Source: Chloroflexota bacterium
GTDB taxonomy: Bacteria > Chloroflexota > Dehalococcoidia > Tepidiformales > Tepidiformaceae
Direction: 5' to 3'
Length of the DNA stretch: 64,000 nucleotides
NCBI GenBank assembly: GCA_016234445.1
Contig: JACRBT010000004.1
Span: forward strand, 62,001 to 126,000
In this document: piece after piece, positions 32,470 to 40,385 of the stretch
How the letters are laid out: each line of letters starts with the position of its first letter
Numbering within the stretch: the first letter of the stretch is position 1
The notes under the pieces: generated by a model
What the model was told of the DNA's origin: nothing
Seen by the model: the letters and a program-made list of their open reading frames with translations, nothing else
Databases searched by the model: none
Made by a program: the position numbers and the translations under genes

Positions 32470-32709
32470 ATGGCCACGATCACGTTGAAGAACGTCCCCG
32501 AGGAGTTGGTCCTGCGCCTGAAGAAGCAGGCTGCGGAGCATCGCCGGAGCCTGAACCAGGAGGCGATCGCTCAACTCCTGATGACCACTTCACGCGCGCG
32601 GCCGCTGACTGTGGAGGAACTGACCGCCTTCCTGGCGGAACAGGAGGAAGAAGGGATCTGGATCAACCCGGAAGATACGCGCCGGTTCATCACAGAAGGC
32701 CGGCTATGA
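32470..32709 (+). CDS. Ribbon-helix-helix antitoxin (VapB/FitA type)
   Basis: ATG 32470 gives 79 aa. The N-terminus, MATITLKNVPEELVLRLKKQ followed by AAEHRRSLNQEAIAQLL, is a ribbon-helix-helix DNA-binding domain of the FitA/Arc type. The tail, LTAFLAEQEEEGIWINPEDT and RRFI, is an acidic toxin-binding strand. Its stop overlaps the toxin ATG by ATGA. It would neutralise the PIN toxin and repress the pair. Confidence 0.88.
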   Translation: MATITLKNVPEELVLRLKKQAAEHRRSLNQEAIAQLLMTTSRARPLTVEELTAFLAEQEEEGIWINPEDTRRFITEGRL

Positions 32710-33107
32710 TCATCGCCGACACCCAGCTGGCGGTGTACGCAACCATTCGCGGCCCCAACACCGAACTCGCGAGGCGCGTGTTCGCGAAAGACCGGGACTG
32801 GTCAGCACCCGTGCTCTGGAGGAGCGAGTACCGGAACGCCTTGCTGGGGCACGTCCGCCGGCAGGACATGACGTTCCGGCGGGCCACGCTGGCGTTCTCC
32901 ACCGCCGAACGAATGTTCCTGGGGCGGGAGTACGTGGTTGAGACCCGGCGTGTCTTCGCGCTCGCCGCCGACAACAGGATCACCGCCTACGATCTCGAGT
33001 TCGTCGCCCTGGCGAGACAGCTCTCTGCCCCCCTGGTGACCTTCGACAAAGAGGTCCTCGCGGCCTTCCCGAACATCGCGATCTCGCCGGAGGCTTTCGC
33101 CGCGTAG
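32706..33107 (+). CDS. PIN-domain toxin (VapC type)
   Basis: 133 aa. PIN acidic residues: first Asp in MIIADTQLAVYA, Glu in LWRSEYRNALLG, Asp in ITAYDLEFVALARQL and a terminal LVTFDKEVLAAFP. This is the four-acid metal site of VapC ribonucleases, which cleave tRNA or rRNA. Translationally coupled to the RHH antitoxin. Confidence 0.92.
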   Translation: MIIADTQLAVYATIRGPNTELARRVFAKDRDWSAPVLWRSEYRNALLGHVRRQDMTFRRATLAFSTAERMFLGREYVVETRRVFALAADNRITAYDLEFVALARQLSAPLVTFDKEVLAAFPNIAISPEAFAA

Positions 33108-33143
33108 AATGCCGGACATCACCCGCATGGGGCCGGAGAGAAC

Positions 33144-33950
33144 ATGTCCTACGAAGCGATCCTTTACGACGTCGAGGACGGCGTCGCGACCATCACCCTG
33201 AACAAGCCCGAGCGGCTCAACGCCTTCGACAACCAGATGCTGACCGAATGGCACGACGCGATCGTCGCGGCGGACCAGGACGGCGACGTCCGGGCGATCA
33301 TCATCACCGGCGCCGGGCGCGGCTTCTGCAGCGGGATGAACGTGGCCGCCGAGGTGAGCGGTAGCGGCGTCCTCCGCACCGAAGCGACCGTGGCCACGCG
33401 GCGCCATAGCCTTCGCGACCGGGTCCATCCCATCCCGCGGGCGCTGATCCAGCTCGAAAAGCCCTACATCGCCGCGATCAACGGGGCGGCGGCGGGCGCC
33501 GGGATGGACATGGCGACGATGGCCGACATCCGCTTCGCCAGCACGACCGCGCGTATGGGCATGACCTACGTGCGCATGGGACTCTTCCCCGGCGACGGCG
33601 GGACCTACACCCTCCCGCGGATCGTCGGGACGCAGCGTGCCCTGGACATGATCTGGACGGGGAAGATGATCACCGCCCAGGAGGCGCTGGAGATCGGCTA
33701 CCTGATGGCCGTCTACGAGCCCGACGAACTCCTGCCGCGGGTGAAGGAATACGCGAAACAGATCGCCCGGGGCCCGGCAACGGCGGTCCAGCTTTCGAAG
33801 AAGATGGTCTACCGCTCGGCCAACATCTCGTTCGACGACCACCTCGACTTCGCCCAGATGGCGATGTTCGTGGCGCAGTCGACCGAGGACGCGCGCGAGG
33901 GTCCGCGGGCTTTCGTGGAGAAGCGGGAGCCGCAGTTCAAGGGCTGGTAG
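33144..33950 (+). CDS. Enoyl-CoA hydratase/isomerase family protein
   Basis: 268 aa. Crotonase fold: ITLNKPERLNAFDNQM, oxyanion-hole segment GAGRGFCSGMN, second oxyanion segment AAINGAAAGAGMDMATMADI, then the catalytic loop GLFPGDGGTYTLPRIVG and the C-terminal helix LSKKMVYRS. It hydrates or isomerises enoyl-CoA. TAGAAT upstream (33107-33112) and GGAGAG before the ATG. The 3' end overlaps the convergent nitroreductase by 14 bases. Confidence 0.93.
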   Translation: MSYEAILYDVEDGVATITLNKPERLNAFDNQMLTEWHDAIVAADQDGDVRAIIITGAGRGFCSGMNVAAEVSGSGVLRTEATVATRRHSLRDRVHPIPRALIQLEKPYIAAINGAAAGAGMDMATMADIRFASTTARMGMTYVRMGLFPGDGGTYTLPRIVGTQRALDMIWTGKMITAQEALEIGYLMAVYEPDELLPRVKEYAKQIARGPATAVQLSKKMVYRSANISFDDHLDFAQMAMFVAQSTEDAREGPRAFVEKREPQFKGW

Positions 33951-34650
33951 CGCTGCCGTTCAGCGGGGTGTCGCGGGCGACCCAGCGGTCCTGCCAGCCG
34001 TTCTCGGGTTGCTTCGCGGCGAACTCCCACGCGGCGCCAAAGCGTTCCAAGTAGACCACGTCCTTGACCGGCTTGCGGCGGACCGGGCCCTGCTTGTCGG
34101 TGGGATACCCCATGGGCAGGAGACAGTAGATCTCGTTGTTCTCGGGGATGGCGAGCATTTCGTGGAGGCGGTCGCGGCGCAGGGCCAGGTTGAAGACGGA
34201 CCCGCCGAGGCCGAGCGCGCGGGCGGCGAGCATCAGGTTCTGGACGGCGGGGAAGGTGCTGCCGCCGGGGGTCGAATGGCGCCCCTTGAGCCCGCAGACG
34301 AGGATTATCGCCGGCACTTCCGCGAGGTGGTGGGAGAGGTGTTCGACGCTACGGAGGGACAGCCGCTTCGTCCGCGGGAGGGCGTCGATGGCTGCCGGGT
34401 CGGCGGCGAACTGGGGCTGGTAGCGCTTCCAGCTTTCTTCGGCCCAGGCCTGCATCTCGCGCTTCACGGCGGGGTCGGTGATGACGACGAAGCGCCAGTC
34501 CTGGACGTTCTGGCCGGAAGGCGCCCGGATGGCGGCATCGAAGAGCTGGAAGAGCACCTCTTCAGGGATAGGGTCGGGCTTGAATCGGCGAAGTGCGCGG
34601 GTGGTGTAGATGGTCTCGAACAGGCCGGGCGTGGGGGACGTTTGTGGCAT
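33937..34650 (-). CDS. Nitroreductase family protein
   Basis: 237 aa. FMN-binding N-terminus TTRALRRFKPDPIPEEVLFQ and APSGQNVQDWRFVVI, then PAVQNLMLAARALGLGGSVF and the C-terminal LLPMGYPTDKQGPVRRKPV. These are the standard conserved stretches of the FMN nitroreductase superfamily, which uses NAD(P)H to reduce nitro groups, quinones or related electrophiles. No partner genes reveal the substrate. Confidence 0.92.
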   Translation of the reverse strand: MPQTSPTPGLFETIYTTRALRRFKPDPIPEEVLFQLFDAAIRAPSGQNVQDWRFVVITDPAVKREMQAWAEESWKRYQPQFAADPAAIDALPRTKRLSLRSVEHLSHHLAEVPAIILVCGLKGRHSTPGGSTFPAVQNLMLAARALGLGGSVFNLALRRDRLHEMLAIPENNEIYCLLPMGYPTDKQGPVRRKPVKDVVYLERFGAAWEFAAKQPENGWQDRWVARDTPLNGSATSP

Positions 34651-34760
34651 GGATGGCTCCTCCGCGGGGCATGATACGGAAGGCGCGGGGGACGGTCGCG
34701 GGGGCCGAATCGGCTTGCCCGAGGGCGGGGGCGCCCATAGGATGAGTGATGTTGCCGCGC

Positions 34761-34837
34761 GGCCCCGTGGTGTAGCGGCCTAACATGCCACCCTGTCAAG
34801 GTGGAGATCGGCGGTTCGAATCCGCTCGGGGTCGCCA
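34761..34837 (+). tRNA. tRNA-Asp (GTC)
   Basis: Acceptor GGCCCCG (34761-34767) pairs with CGGGGTC (34827-34833), followed by discriminator G and an encoded CCA (34835-34837). D-arm TGGTGTAGCGGCCTAACA, anticodon stem CCACC/GGTGG with loop CTGTCAA (anticodon GTC at 34795-34797), and T-arm GGCGGTTCGAATCCGCT. All arms are intact. A terminator follows at 34857. The 3' end is duplicated at 36110. Confidence 0.98.
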
Positions 34838-34885
34838 TAGCCCGCTACTCTACGATAACCCGCTCGATTGGAGGCGGGTTTTTCG
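34816..34885 (+). repeat. attL-like repeat: tRNA-Asp 3' end plus terminator
   Basis: From TCGAATCCGC within the T-arm through CCA, the spacer TAGCCCGCTACT and the terminator. The copy at 36110-36179 matches it perfectly over the first 34 bases and with few changes afterwards, at an offset of 1294 bases. This is what site-specific integration into a tRNA 3' end leaves. Confidence 0.8.
34857..34883 (+). terminator. Terminator of tRNA-Asp
   Basis: AACCCGC (34857-34863) pairs with GCGGGTT (34874-34880), loop of 10, then TTTC. A 7-bp stem with a T-run 20 bases after the tRNA. Confidence 0.9.
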
Positions 34886-35209
34886 TTCATCCGTGGTGGG
34901 GTCCGCGCTGGAACGCGCCGGTCGCAGGCGTCCGTCGTCCGCGCACTCTGGGGTCCGCCGGATCGGACTGTTGGAACGTCAGTCGAAACGGCCGACCGAT
35001 GTGCCCGCCCTAGGGCAGTACCCAGTGTGCCTCGATCCAGGCGGGCACGTCGGGGCCATAGGAGCATCAGTGGGGCATCCACCCAACCTAACGGGGGACC
35101 GCGTATACTTCCGGCTGATAGGACGGCTTCGTGCGGTCGGTACGGCCGCCGCGCGGGCGCGCGTGGGGCTCGGAATGACCACGCATACTGTACAAAGGGC
35201 TGACTCTGC
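34886..35209 (+). other. Left part of the tRNA-Asp island, no gene seen
   Basis: 324 bases without a credible ORF. The first part (34880-34960) resembles the sequence just after the third flank copy at 37271-37350. Near the right end, CATACT (about 35183) could be the -10 for the methylase-like gene at 35210. I see no integrase or RNA here. Confidence 0.4.
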
Positions 35210-36190
35210 GTGAACCAGTTCGCTCTTCAGGAACTGCGCCGTCTTAGGAACGAGATCGCACATGGGCGCCAGCATCCTGATGCAGAGTCCCTCAAGGGGC
35301 GCCTTCAAGGTCTGGGAGTCGCCGTGCCGCCCGGGGATCCCCAACAGGTTGTAGTCGACCTCTTCAGGAGTCTGGAGCTCGGCGGCGAGGACTCCCTCCC
35401 GCCGGCTCTCATCGATGTCGTTCGCCAGCTGCTGGAGGGCCGGTCGGCCAAGGTCGCATGTGATCCGTGGGCAGGGCTGGGAGCCCTCGCCGAGCTGGTC
35501 AAGGATGTCACCCACGCGCAACAATCCATCGCGTGTGCACAGTCGCCAACCGGCGACGCACTCGGCAGACTGCTGGCACCGGAGCTGGACTGGCGGTCCG
35601 GCGACTTTGCTGATCCGCTCTCGTTCCTCCAAAGCTTCGACGACCCAATCGACATCGTCGCGTCGGTACTGCCATACGATGTTCGTGCGCCCCAGGCTCT
35701 TGAGGTCCCGGGCGACGCCGGGTCGACGGTGCGGAGTCGAGACCTCGCGTCGATCCTTCTCGCCGCAACGTGCCAGAGGCTAGCGCCTCAGGGGATCGGG
35801 CTCTTCGTCGTTGCCCCTAGGTTCTTCTCCACGCAGTCCATCTTGAGGGATCTCCCTCGGCTGGGGGTCGGCGTTGAAGCCGCTCTGGCGCTACCCGCGG
35901 GTATCTTCGGCCCGTCTGCGCACATTTCCGCATACCTAATCGTGATACGAAAACGTGAGTCCGGCCGAATGTTCGTGGCCCAACTCTCTCAGGATCGCCA
36001 CACCAACAGTCAGATAGTCAACAACCTACGCACAGGAGATGCTCAGGGCGCCTTGGAACTCGGCCACTTGGTGGACCCTGACGACTTCCGAGAGCGGGTT
36101 GACCCGACCTCGAATCCGCTCGGGGTCGCCATAGCCCGCTACTTAACGATAACCCGCCTGAATCGAGGCGGGTTCTTCGTTGTGGGGTGA
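35210..36190 (+). CDS. Degenerate N6-methylase-like protein, truncated at the att repeat
   Basis: 326 aa from GTG 35210. After a helical N-terminus comes DSLPPALIDVVRQLLEGRSA and then DPWAGLGALAELV, matching the SAM motif region (D-P-x-x-G-x-G) of N-6 adenine methylases such as HsdM. The catalytic N-P-P-Y is replaced by ASVLPYDV. RLAPQGIGLFVVAP and ALALPAGIFGPSAHISAYLI, then VIRKR, match the later Mtase strands. From residue about 300 the frame runs through the duplicated tRNA 3' end and its terminator, so the last 25 residues are not native. Full-length relatives exceed 450 aa. It is a remnant of a restriction or defence-type gene carried on the island, probably inactive. Confidence 0.65.
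   Translation: MNQFALQELRRLRNEIAHGRQHPDAESLKGRLQGLGVAVPPGDPQQVVVDLFRSLELGGEDSLPPALIDVVRQLLEGRSAKVACDPWAGLGALAELVKDVTHAQQSIACAQSPTGDALGRLLAPELDWRSGDFADPLSFLQSFDDPIDIVASVLPYDVRAPQALEVPGDAGSTVRSRDLASILLAATCQRLAPQGIGLFVVAPRFFSTQSILRDLPRLGVGVEAALALPAGIFGPSAHISAYLIVIRKRESGRMFVAQLSQDRHTNSQIVNNLRTGDAQGALELGHLVDPDDFRERVDPTSNPLGVAIARYLTITRLNRGGFFVVG
36110..36179 (+). repeat. attR-like repeat: copy of tRNA-Asp 3' end
   Basis: Repeats 34816-34885, including CGGGGTCGCCA of the acceptor end and a terminator hairpin (AACCCGCC...GGCGGGTT). No tRNA body lies upstream, so it is an integration scar and not a gene. It marks the right border of a 1.3-kb segment. Confidence 0.8.
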
Positions 36191-36278
36191 TAGCGAAGGT
36201 GGGGAAATCGGCGTCCGCGGCCGTCCGCCGTCCGCGCGCGCTTCAAGGAGACGTGGTGGTCCGACCGCTGAGGCCGGG

Positions 36279-36809
36279 TCAGTTGCGGAAACTTATGGTG
36301 TACCTCGACGGCTGACGGTAGATTATGTCGTCATATGCGGTCTCGCCGTACCACGTGACTCCGTGTCGGTTCCGTATCAAGTCTCGGTAACCTTGATCAC
36401 CGGTGATTTCAGCCAAGAAACGCATGGCGTAACGCTGAATCTCGTCATCCTGGTGGTCCTGCAATGCCTTAAGGGGCTCAGTAACCGCGACCCCCCGGCG
36501 TCCCAACCAGCGAAGTGCGCGCAGAGCCTCCAGAACGACTTCCTTGTCATTGCTTGCGAGGTGTTCGGCAATTAGCGGCGCCGCCGTTGCGGCCCTGGCT
36601 CCAAGCAGTCCGAGCCCGTACACGGACGCCTCAACGACCTTAGGTACAGTCGATTTCGCGCCCCGGGTCAGGAGCTCATACGCTTGCTGGTCACCGCGAT
36701 GGAAGACTCTGAACGCCAACTGGTGAGCGGCAGCCTGAGCGCTAAACTGCTTTCCCCGAAAGAGTTGGGCTTCGAGTCGAGCGAGAGTCTTCGGGGCGGG
36801 CCTGGGCAC
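36279..36809 (-). CDS. HEAT-repeat-like protein
   Basis: 176 aa from GTG 36809; TAAGCT ends 6 bases upstream. The central part has two or three helical HEAT-type repeats: VVEASVYGLGLLGARAATAA, LIAEHLASNDKEVVLEALRA followed by LRWLGRRG, and LKALQDHQDDEIQRYAMRFL. These stack into a protein-binding solenoid. The C-terminal 40 residues are aromatic and not repeat-like. The region is noticeably less GC-rich than the core genome, which suggests acquisition with the tRNA island. Function unknown. Confidence 0.6.
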   Translation of the reverse strand: MPRPAPKTLARLEAQLFRGKQFSAQAAAHQLAFRVFHRGDQQAYELLTRGAKSTVPKVVEASVYGLGLLGARAATAAPLIAEHLASNDKEVVLEALRALRWLGRRGVAVTEPLKALQDHQDDEIQRYAMRFLAEITGDQGYRDLIRNRHGVTWYGETAYDDIIYRQPSRYTISFRN

Positions 36810-36879
36810 GCCGGTAGCTTACGAGACGGGCTAAGAAATGGCCACGACCGCCTTAGCGCAGCGACTTCAAGCTGGGTCG

Positions 36880-37221
36880 TCACGGACGGCTGAACACAAA
36901 CCCGGTTCGCTCGTCGAAGGCCCAGAACCGGCAGTGCCAAATCCCGTTCCCCACATAGACAAGCGACGACTTCGGCACGCAGCCGGCGTGAACGACATCA
37001 CCCCCCCGAATGCCGGCTCCACAACTGACTAAGGCACACGTGACGGTGTGGCTACTGATCGCCGCCAACACCTGCTCGGTCGAGTACCGAGGGCGGTCTG
37101 GAGTTGCCGTCGGACCTTCTGAATCAGCGCTCCTGCAGGCGCCGGTGAGGATGACCGCCGGAACGATGATGAAGACGAAGGTCATTAGCCCGAATCGTGA
37201 CTTAGGCTTGATGACACTCAC
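36880..37221 (-). CDS. Small lipoprotein
   Basis: 113 aa. Signal peptide with basic start MSVIKPKSR, hydrophobic FGLMTFVFIIVPAVILTG and lipobox LTGAC (Cys about residue 29). A short Thr/Pro linker precedes a domain of about 70 residues with conserved-looking cysteines (TCALVSCGAG, AGCVPKS, WHCRFW) that could form disulfides outside the cell. I recognise no family. Lower GC than neighbours; in the region between the tRNA island and the third flank copy. Confidence 0.65.
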   Translation of the reverse strand: MSVIKPKSRFGLMTFVFIIVPAVILTGACRSADSEGPTATPDRPRYSTEQVLAAISSHTVTCALVSCGAGIRGGDVVHAGCVPKSSLVYVGNGIWHCRFWAFDERTGFVFSRP

Positions 37222-37270
37222 CAGAAGCTCGCTCCAAGAGGGGTTAGCCCAGCCGAGCTAGTCTACACAT

Positions 37271-37350
37271 AGTGTCGGGTTTTTCCTTCATCCGTGCCGG
37301 GGACGTTGGGATCGCCGGCCGCAGGCGTCGGCCCGTCCGCGCGGACACCG
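37271..37350 (+). repeat. Third copy of the tRNA-Asp downstream flank
   Basis: GGGTTTTTCCTTCATCCGTG (about 37277-37296) and the following GC-rich stretch with CCGCAGGCGTC...GTCCGCGCGG resemble 34876-34955 after the tRNA terminator, and weakly 36170-36240. It lacks the tRNA 3' end itself. It could be the original chromosomal flank or the relic of a further insertion. Confidence 0.5.
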
Positions 37351-37408
37351 CACAGGATGTGCGATTCGGGCGGCAGATTGGTGCACATGAGCGGGGACGC
37401 GGCGGCCG

Positions 37409-39082
37409 TCACTGCAGGTATTCGGCGGCCGCAAAGCCAGGGCGGCCGTCGGGCAGGGCCACCGCGCGCCAGCCGGCCGGCGCGGCGGCAGTGCGTTCGC
37501 GGAGCAACACGCCGTCGCGAAAGCAGCCGAGCGTCGGGCTCGCGGTCGACGGTTCCTTGCGCACGTTGAGGCAGTCCCTGCCGCTCGAGACGCGCCAGAA
37601 GGTACCGAAGAGCGCGACCCGGGGCCAGGCGAAGTTGCCCGGCAGCGGCGTCACATCCCGGCGCAATTCGGCGATGGGGTGAAGCTGGCCTGTGGTCCCG
37701 TCGATCAGCACCGCTCGCACGTTCGAATCGAGCGGGGCTGACGGCTCATCCTCCTCCACGGGCACCACCGCGGTACCGAGCCAGGATGTTGCGGACAGTC
37801 GGCCGGCGAACGTCACGGCGTCGACGGCCGCACTGTAGCCGGCCACCGGGACGCCGGCCCCATCCACCTCAACGAAGAACCGGGCGGCGGCGTTCCCAAG
37901 CCCGGTGGCGAGCCAGACGCCGCTCGACGTGCCAGGGCTCGTCTCACCGTACGTGCGGCTTTGCCATTCCACGCCGGGAACAACCGCACCAAGGGCGGCG
38001 AAGGAGTCCAACCATCGCGGATCGATGGCACTGTTTCCCTGGCGCCACACAAGCGCCCCATCCGGCCCCACCATCGCGTACGGCCCGGGAGTCGCGGCCG
38101 GAACGCCGGACGGCGGGTCCAGTTTCCGGAACGATGGAAGGAGGTAGCTGTTGTACCTTGGCCCGCCCCCATCGCTAGGCGACCGGGTCGTTGCATTCAC
38201 CACGGCTTCTCCGCGGTACCAGCCCGCAAACCAGGCGTAGGTCCCGCTGAACGCGGCGCCGTCAATGGGCTGCCAGCTCATTCCGCCGTCGCGGGACTGA
38301 AGGAACTGCAGGACGCCGGCCGGGTCCGGGTCCGCCTCAGCGCCACAGTAGCTGCTGCACACGCCCGCGATCAGCAGGGAACCATCTGCGGAAATCGAAT
38401 ACAGGGGCACGTTGCCCTCGGGCTTCGTGTGGTCAGCTACGAGCCGGCCGTCGCGACCACGGTACACACGCCAGAGGTCACCAGGTGGCCAGCCGCAGGA
38501 AAAGCACCCCGAAACGGCCACGTAGAGAACCATGTCTGACGGGAACGCCACGGGCGGACCGGGCACGAGAACCTTCACCGGCTTGCCGGCCACAACGGAT
38601 GGCGCGACGACCGCGACGGTGGCCGTGGCCGCGGGGGCTGTGGCCTGGGTGACGGAAGGCTGCGGCGTCGCGCTCGTCGCTGCGACTGTCTCGGTGGCCG
38701 TGGCGACCAGCACTGTGCCGTCGTCCCGGCCGCTCAGGACGAGCATGAAAGCGAGCAGCGTTCCACCCAGGAGCAGCGCGGCGCCGGTCGCCACGGCCCT
38801 GGCCCCCCGCGGAACAAGCACCAGGACCCCGGCGCCGAACCGGGCCAGTCGGCGACGCAGGGACTGCTCCGCTTGCCACCAGGCAGCAGCTTCCTCCCGC
38901 CGATCGACGCCCAGCTTCCCGAGCACCTCGGAGACATAGCTCTTCACGCTCTCGTAGCCGATGCCAAGCGACTCTGCGATCTCGGGATTGGTCTTGCCCT
39001 GCGCGATGAGCCGAAGGACATCCCTTTGTCTCGATGTCAGCTCGACCTCGGCGTTGCGGTGGTAGCCGCGTCTCACCTGCAT
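37409..39082 (-). CDS. Membrane-tethered LuxR-type regulator with extracytoplasmic sensor and SH3b domain
   Basis: 557 aa. The N-terminal LuxR/GerE helix-turn-helix, ELTSRQRDVLRLIAQGKTNP and then EIAESLGIGYESVKSYVSEV, spans residues 14-70. One transmembrane helix at about 98-117 (AALLLGGTLLAFMLVLSG) leads to a Thr/Ala/Val linker, then a region of about 330 residues with beta-propeller-like signs (FLQSRDGGMSWQPID, WRVYRGRDGRL). The C-terminal 60 residues fit a bacterial SH3 (SH3b) domain: CLNVRKEPSTASPTLGCFRD and GWRAVALPDGRPGFAAAEYL. It looks like a one-component regulator sensing the cell surface or an external ligand while its DNA-binding head stays cytoplasmic. Confidence 0.8.
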   Translation of the reverse strand: MQVRRGYHRNAEVELTSRQRDVLRLIAQGKTNPEIAESLGIGYESVKSYVSEVLGKLGVDRREEAAAWWQAEQSLRRRLARFGAGVLVLVPRGARAVATGAALLLGGTLLAFMLVLSGRDDGTVLVATATETVAATSATPQPSVTQATAPAATATVAVVAPSVVAGKPVKVLVPGPPVAFPSDMVLYVAVSGCFSCGWPPGDLWRVYRGRDGRLVADHTKPEGNVPLYSISADGSLLIAGVCSSYCGAEADPDPAGVLQFLQSRDGGMSWQPIDGAAFSGTYAWFAGWYRGEAVVNATTRSPSDGGGPRYNSYLLPSFRKLDPPSGVPAATPGPYAMVGPDGALVWRQGNSAIDPRWLDSFAALGAVVPGVEWQSRTYGETSPGTSSGVWLATGLGNAAARFFVEVDGAGVPVAGYSAAVDAVTFAGRLSATSWLGTAVVPVEEDEPSAPLDSNVRAVLIDGTTGQLHPIAELRRDVTPLPGNFAWPRVALFGTFWRVSSGRDCLNVRKEPSTASPTLGCFRDGVLLRERTAAAPAGWRAVALPDGRPGFAAAEYLQ

Positions 39083-39214
39083 GGCATCAGGCTATTCTCC
39101 GTGAGGCGGTTGTCTACCCCCGATGGAGAACATTGCATACCGTCGAGGCGCCACCCGCCCCGGCCGGCCGAACGCGATCCAGCGGACCCAGCAGAGTAAT
39201 CTAGCGGTGACGCC

Positions 39215-39925
39215 ATGAAAGTCCTCATGATCGGCGCGAGCGACACGCTCGGCACGTACCTTCCGGACCCGTCGCAAGGGACCTTCAGCATCCTTGCGCG
39301 TGAACTGCCGCCCCTCCTCCATGACTCCGTGGAGGTCGCGCACATGCGCTTCTACTCCCACTTTCCCAAGGCCCCAGAGCACGCCGAATCCAGCGTTCGC
39401 GACCGTGCGCCGGATGTCACCATCATCGCGGCCCACTCGATGGCCTTCGCGACACCTTCGGTCGGGGCGCGACTGGTGCACATCTTCGGCTGGAAGGCCG
39501 GCCGCTGGCTCGAACGCCGCATCTGGGATGCGGACGCCAGGGCACGGAAGGGCGGCATCCTCGCGCCGCTCCGCGACCCTGCCCGGGCCGTCGCCTACCG
39601 GGTCATTGGCGTTTCCACCTTTGCCAGTGTCGAGGAGACGATCCGCCACTACGGGGAGACCATGAAGCGCCTCGCCCGCTTCGAGGACATGCAGGTGATC
39701 GTCCTCGGCACATTCCAACCCCGCCGCGACGGCGACATTGCGCCGCACGTCCAGCTCAACACCGGCCTCGCCGCTCTCGCCCGGGAGCACCGCTTGAAGT
39801 GGATTGACCGGCAGGCCATCGTCACGAGTCTTGGTGACGACGCCTTCCAACCCGGTGGGCGCTACTCGACGGCGCTCGTCCACCGCAAAGTGGCAGACGC
39901 GGTCATCGACGCCGTCAGGAGCTAG
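39215..39925 (+). CDS. SGNH-hydrolase-like protein (divergent)
   Basis: 236 aa. Begins MKVLMIGASDTLGTYLPDPS, a block I variant in which G-D-S is replaced by G-A-S-D. TIIAAHSMAF stands where block III (G-x-N-D) would be, and a C-terminal YSTALVHRKVADAVIDAV retains a His but no clear Asp. It resembles the protein at 42102 in overall layout (same first strand, a middle insert rich in Arg). Either a divergent esterase or a non-catalytic relative. TAATCT about 12 bases upstream. Confidence 0.65.
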   Translation: MKVLMIGASDTLGTYLPDPSQGTFSILARELPPLLHDSVEVAHMRFYSHFPKAPEHAESSVRDRAPDVTIIAAHSMAFATPSVGARLVHIFGWKAGRWLERRIWDADARARKGGILAPLRDPARAVAYRVIGVSTFASVEETIRHYGETMKRLARFEDMQVIVLGTFQPRRDGDIAPHVQLNTGLAALAREHRLKWIDRQAIVTSLGDDAFQPGGRYSTALVHRKVADAVIDAVRS

Positions 39926-40020
39926 CCCGGTGGTACTCATACGGGACTGTCGCGGACGGCTCTTGGATGTCCCGGACCCGGAATCCCGGGTGGTCAAGGT
40001 GGGCCCTCGCGGGAGGTGGC

Positions 40021-40374
40021 TCAGTTGTAGAGGTCCTGCCGGGCCTCGGCGATTTCCTGCTCCATGCGTTGCCGCTGCAGCATCCGCTCCTGATCCGAGA
40101 TGAGCTGGTCATCGTGCGGGTCCACCTCAGGGGCGACGCCGGCCGGGCGCTCGAGCTTGTACGCCCAAAGTTCGTTGTCGTCGACCAGGAGATGCACTGC
40201 GAACGGGTTGGCTCGCTCCACCTCATCGGTGCTCAGCCAGAAGTCGCGGCGCCAGTGCACTCCAACTTTGAAGGAGCCACCGGCCAGGTCCTTCACGGTG
40301 CCGACTTTCTTGCCATCGCGGGTGAAGACGGGGGCGCCAACGGTGGGGTCAACGTACAGGCGGGATGCTGTCAT
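40021..40374 (-). CDS. PRC-barrel-like protein
   Basis: 117 aa. Residues 8-70, VDPTVGAPVFTRDGKKVGTV then KDLAGGSFKV and DFWLSTDEV, give the PRC-barrel pattern (G-x-x-V-x-x-x-D-G-x-x-V-G-x-V-x-D). The C-terminus is a charged helix, ISDQERMLQRQRMEQEIAEA. Such proteins occur in stress or surface-associated settings. It is followed upstream, on the same strand, by a small ribbon-helix-helix-like gene. Confidence 0.75.
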   Translation of the reverse strand: MTASRLYVDPTVGAPVFTRDGKKVGTVKDLAGGSFKVGVHWRRDFWLSTDEVERANPFAVHLLVDDNELWAYKLERPAGVAPEVDPHDDQLISDQERMLQRQRMEQEIAEARQDLYN

Positions 40375-40385
40375 ATTGGTCCTCC

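Noticed and set aside
34816-36179. Transposon between the tRNA repeats
   Set aside because: No transposase or terminal inverted repeats; the repeats coincide with the tRNA 3' end, which indicates tRNA-targeted integration.
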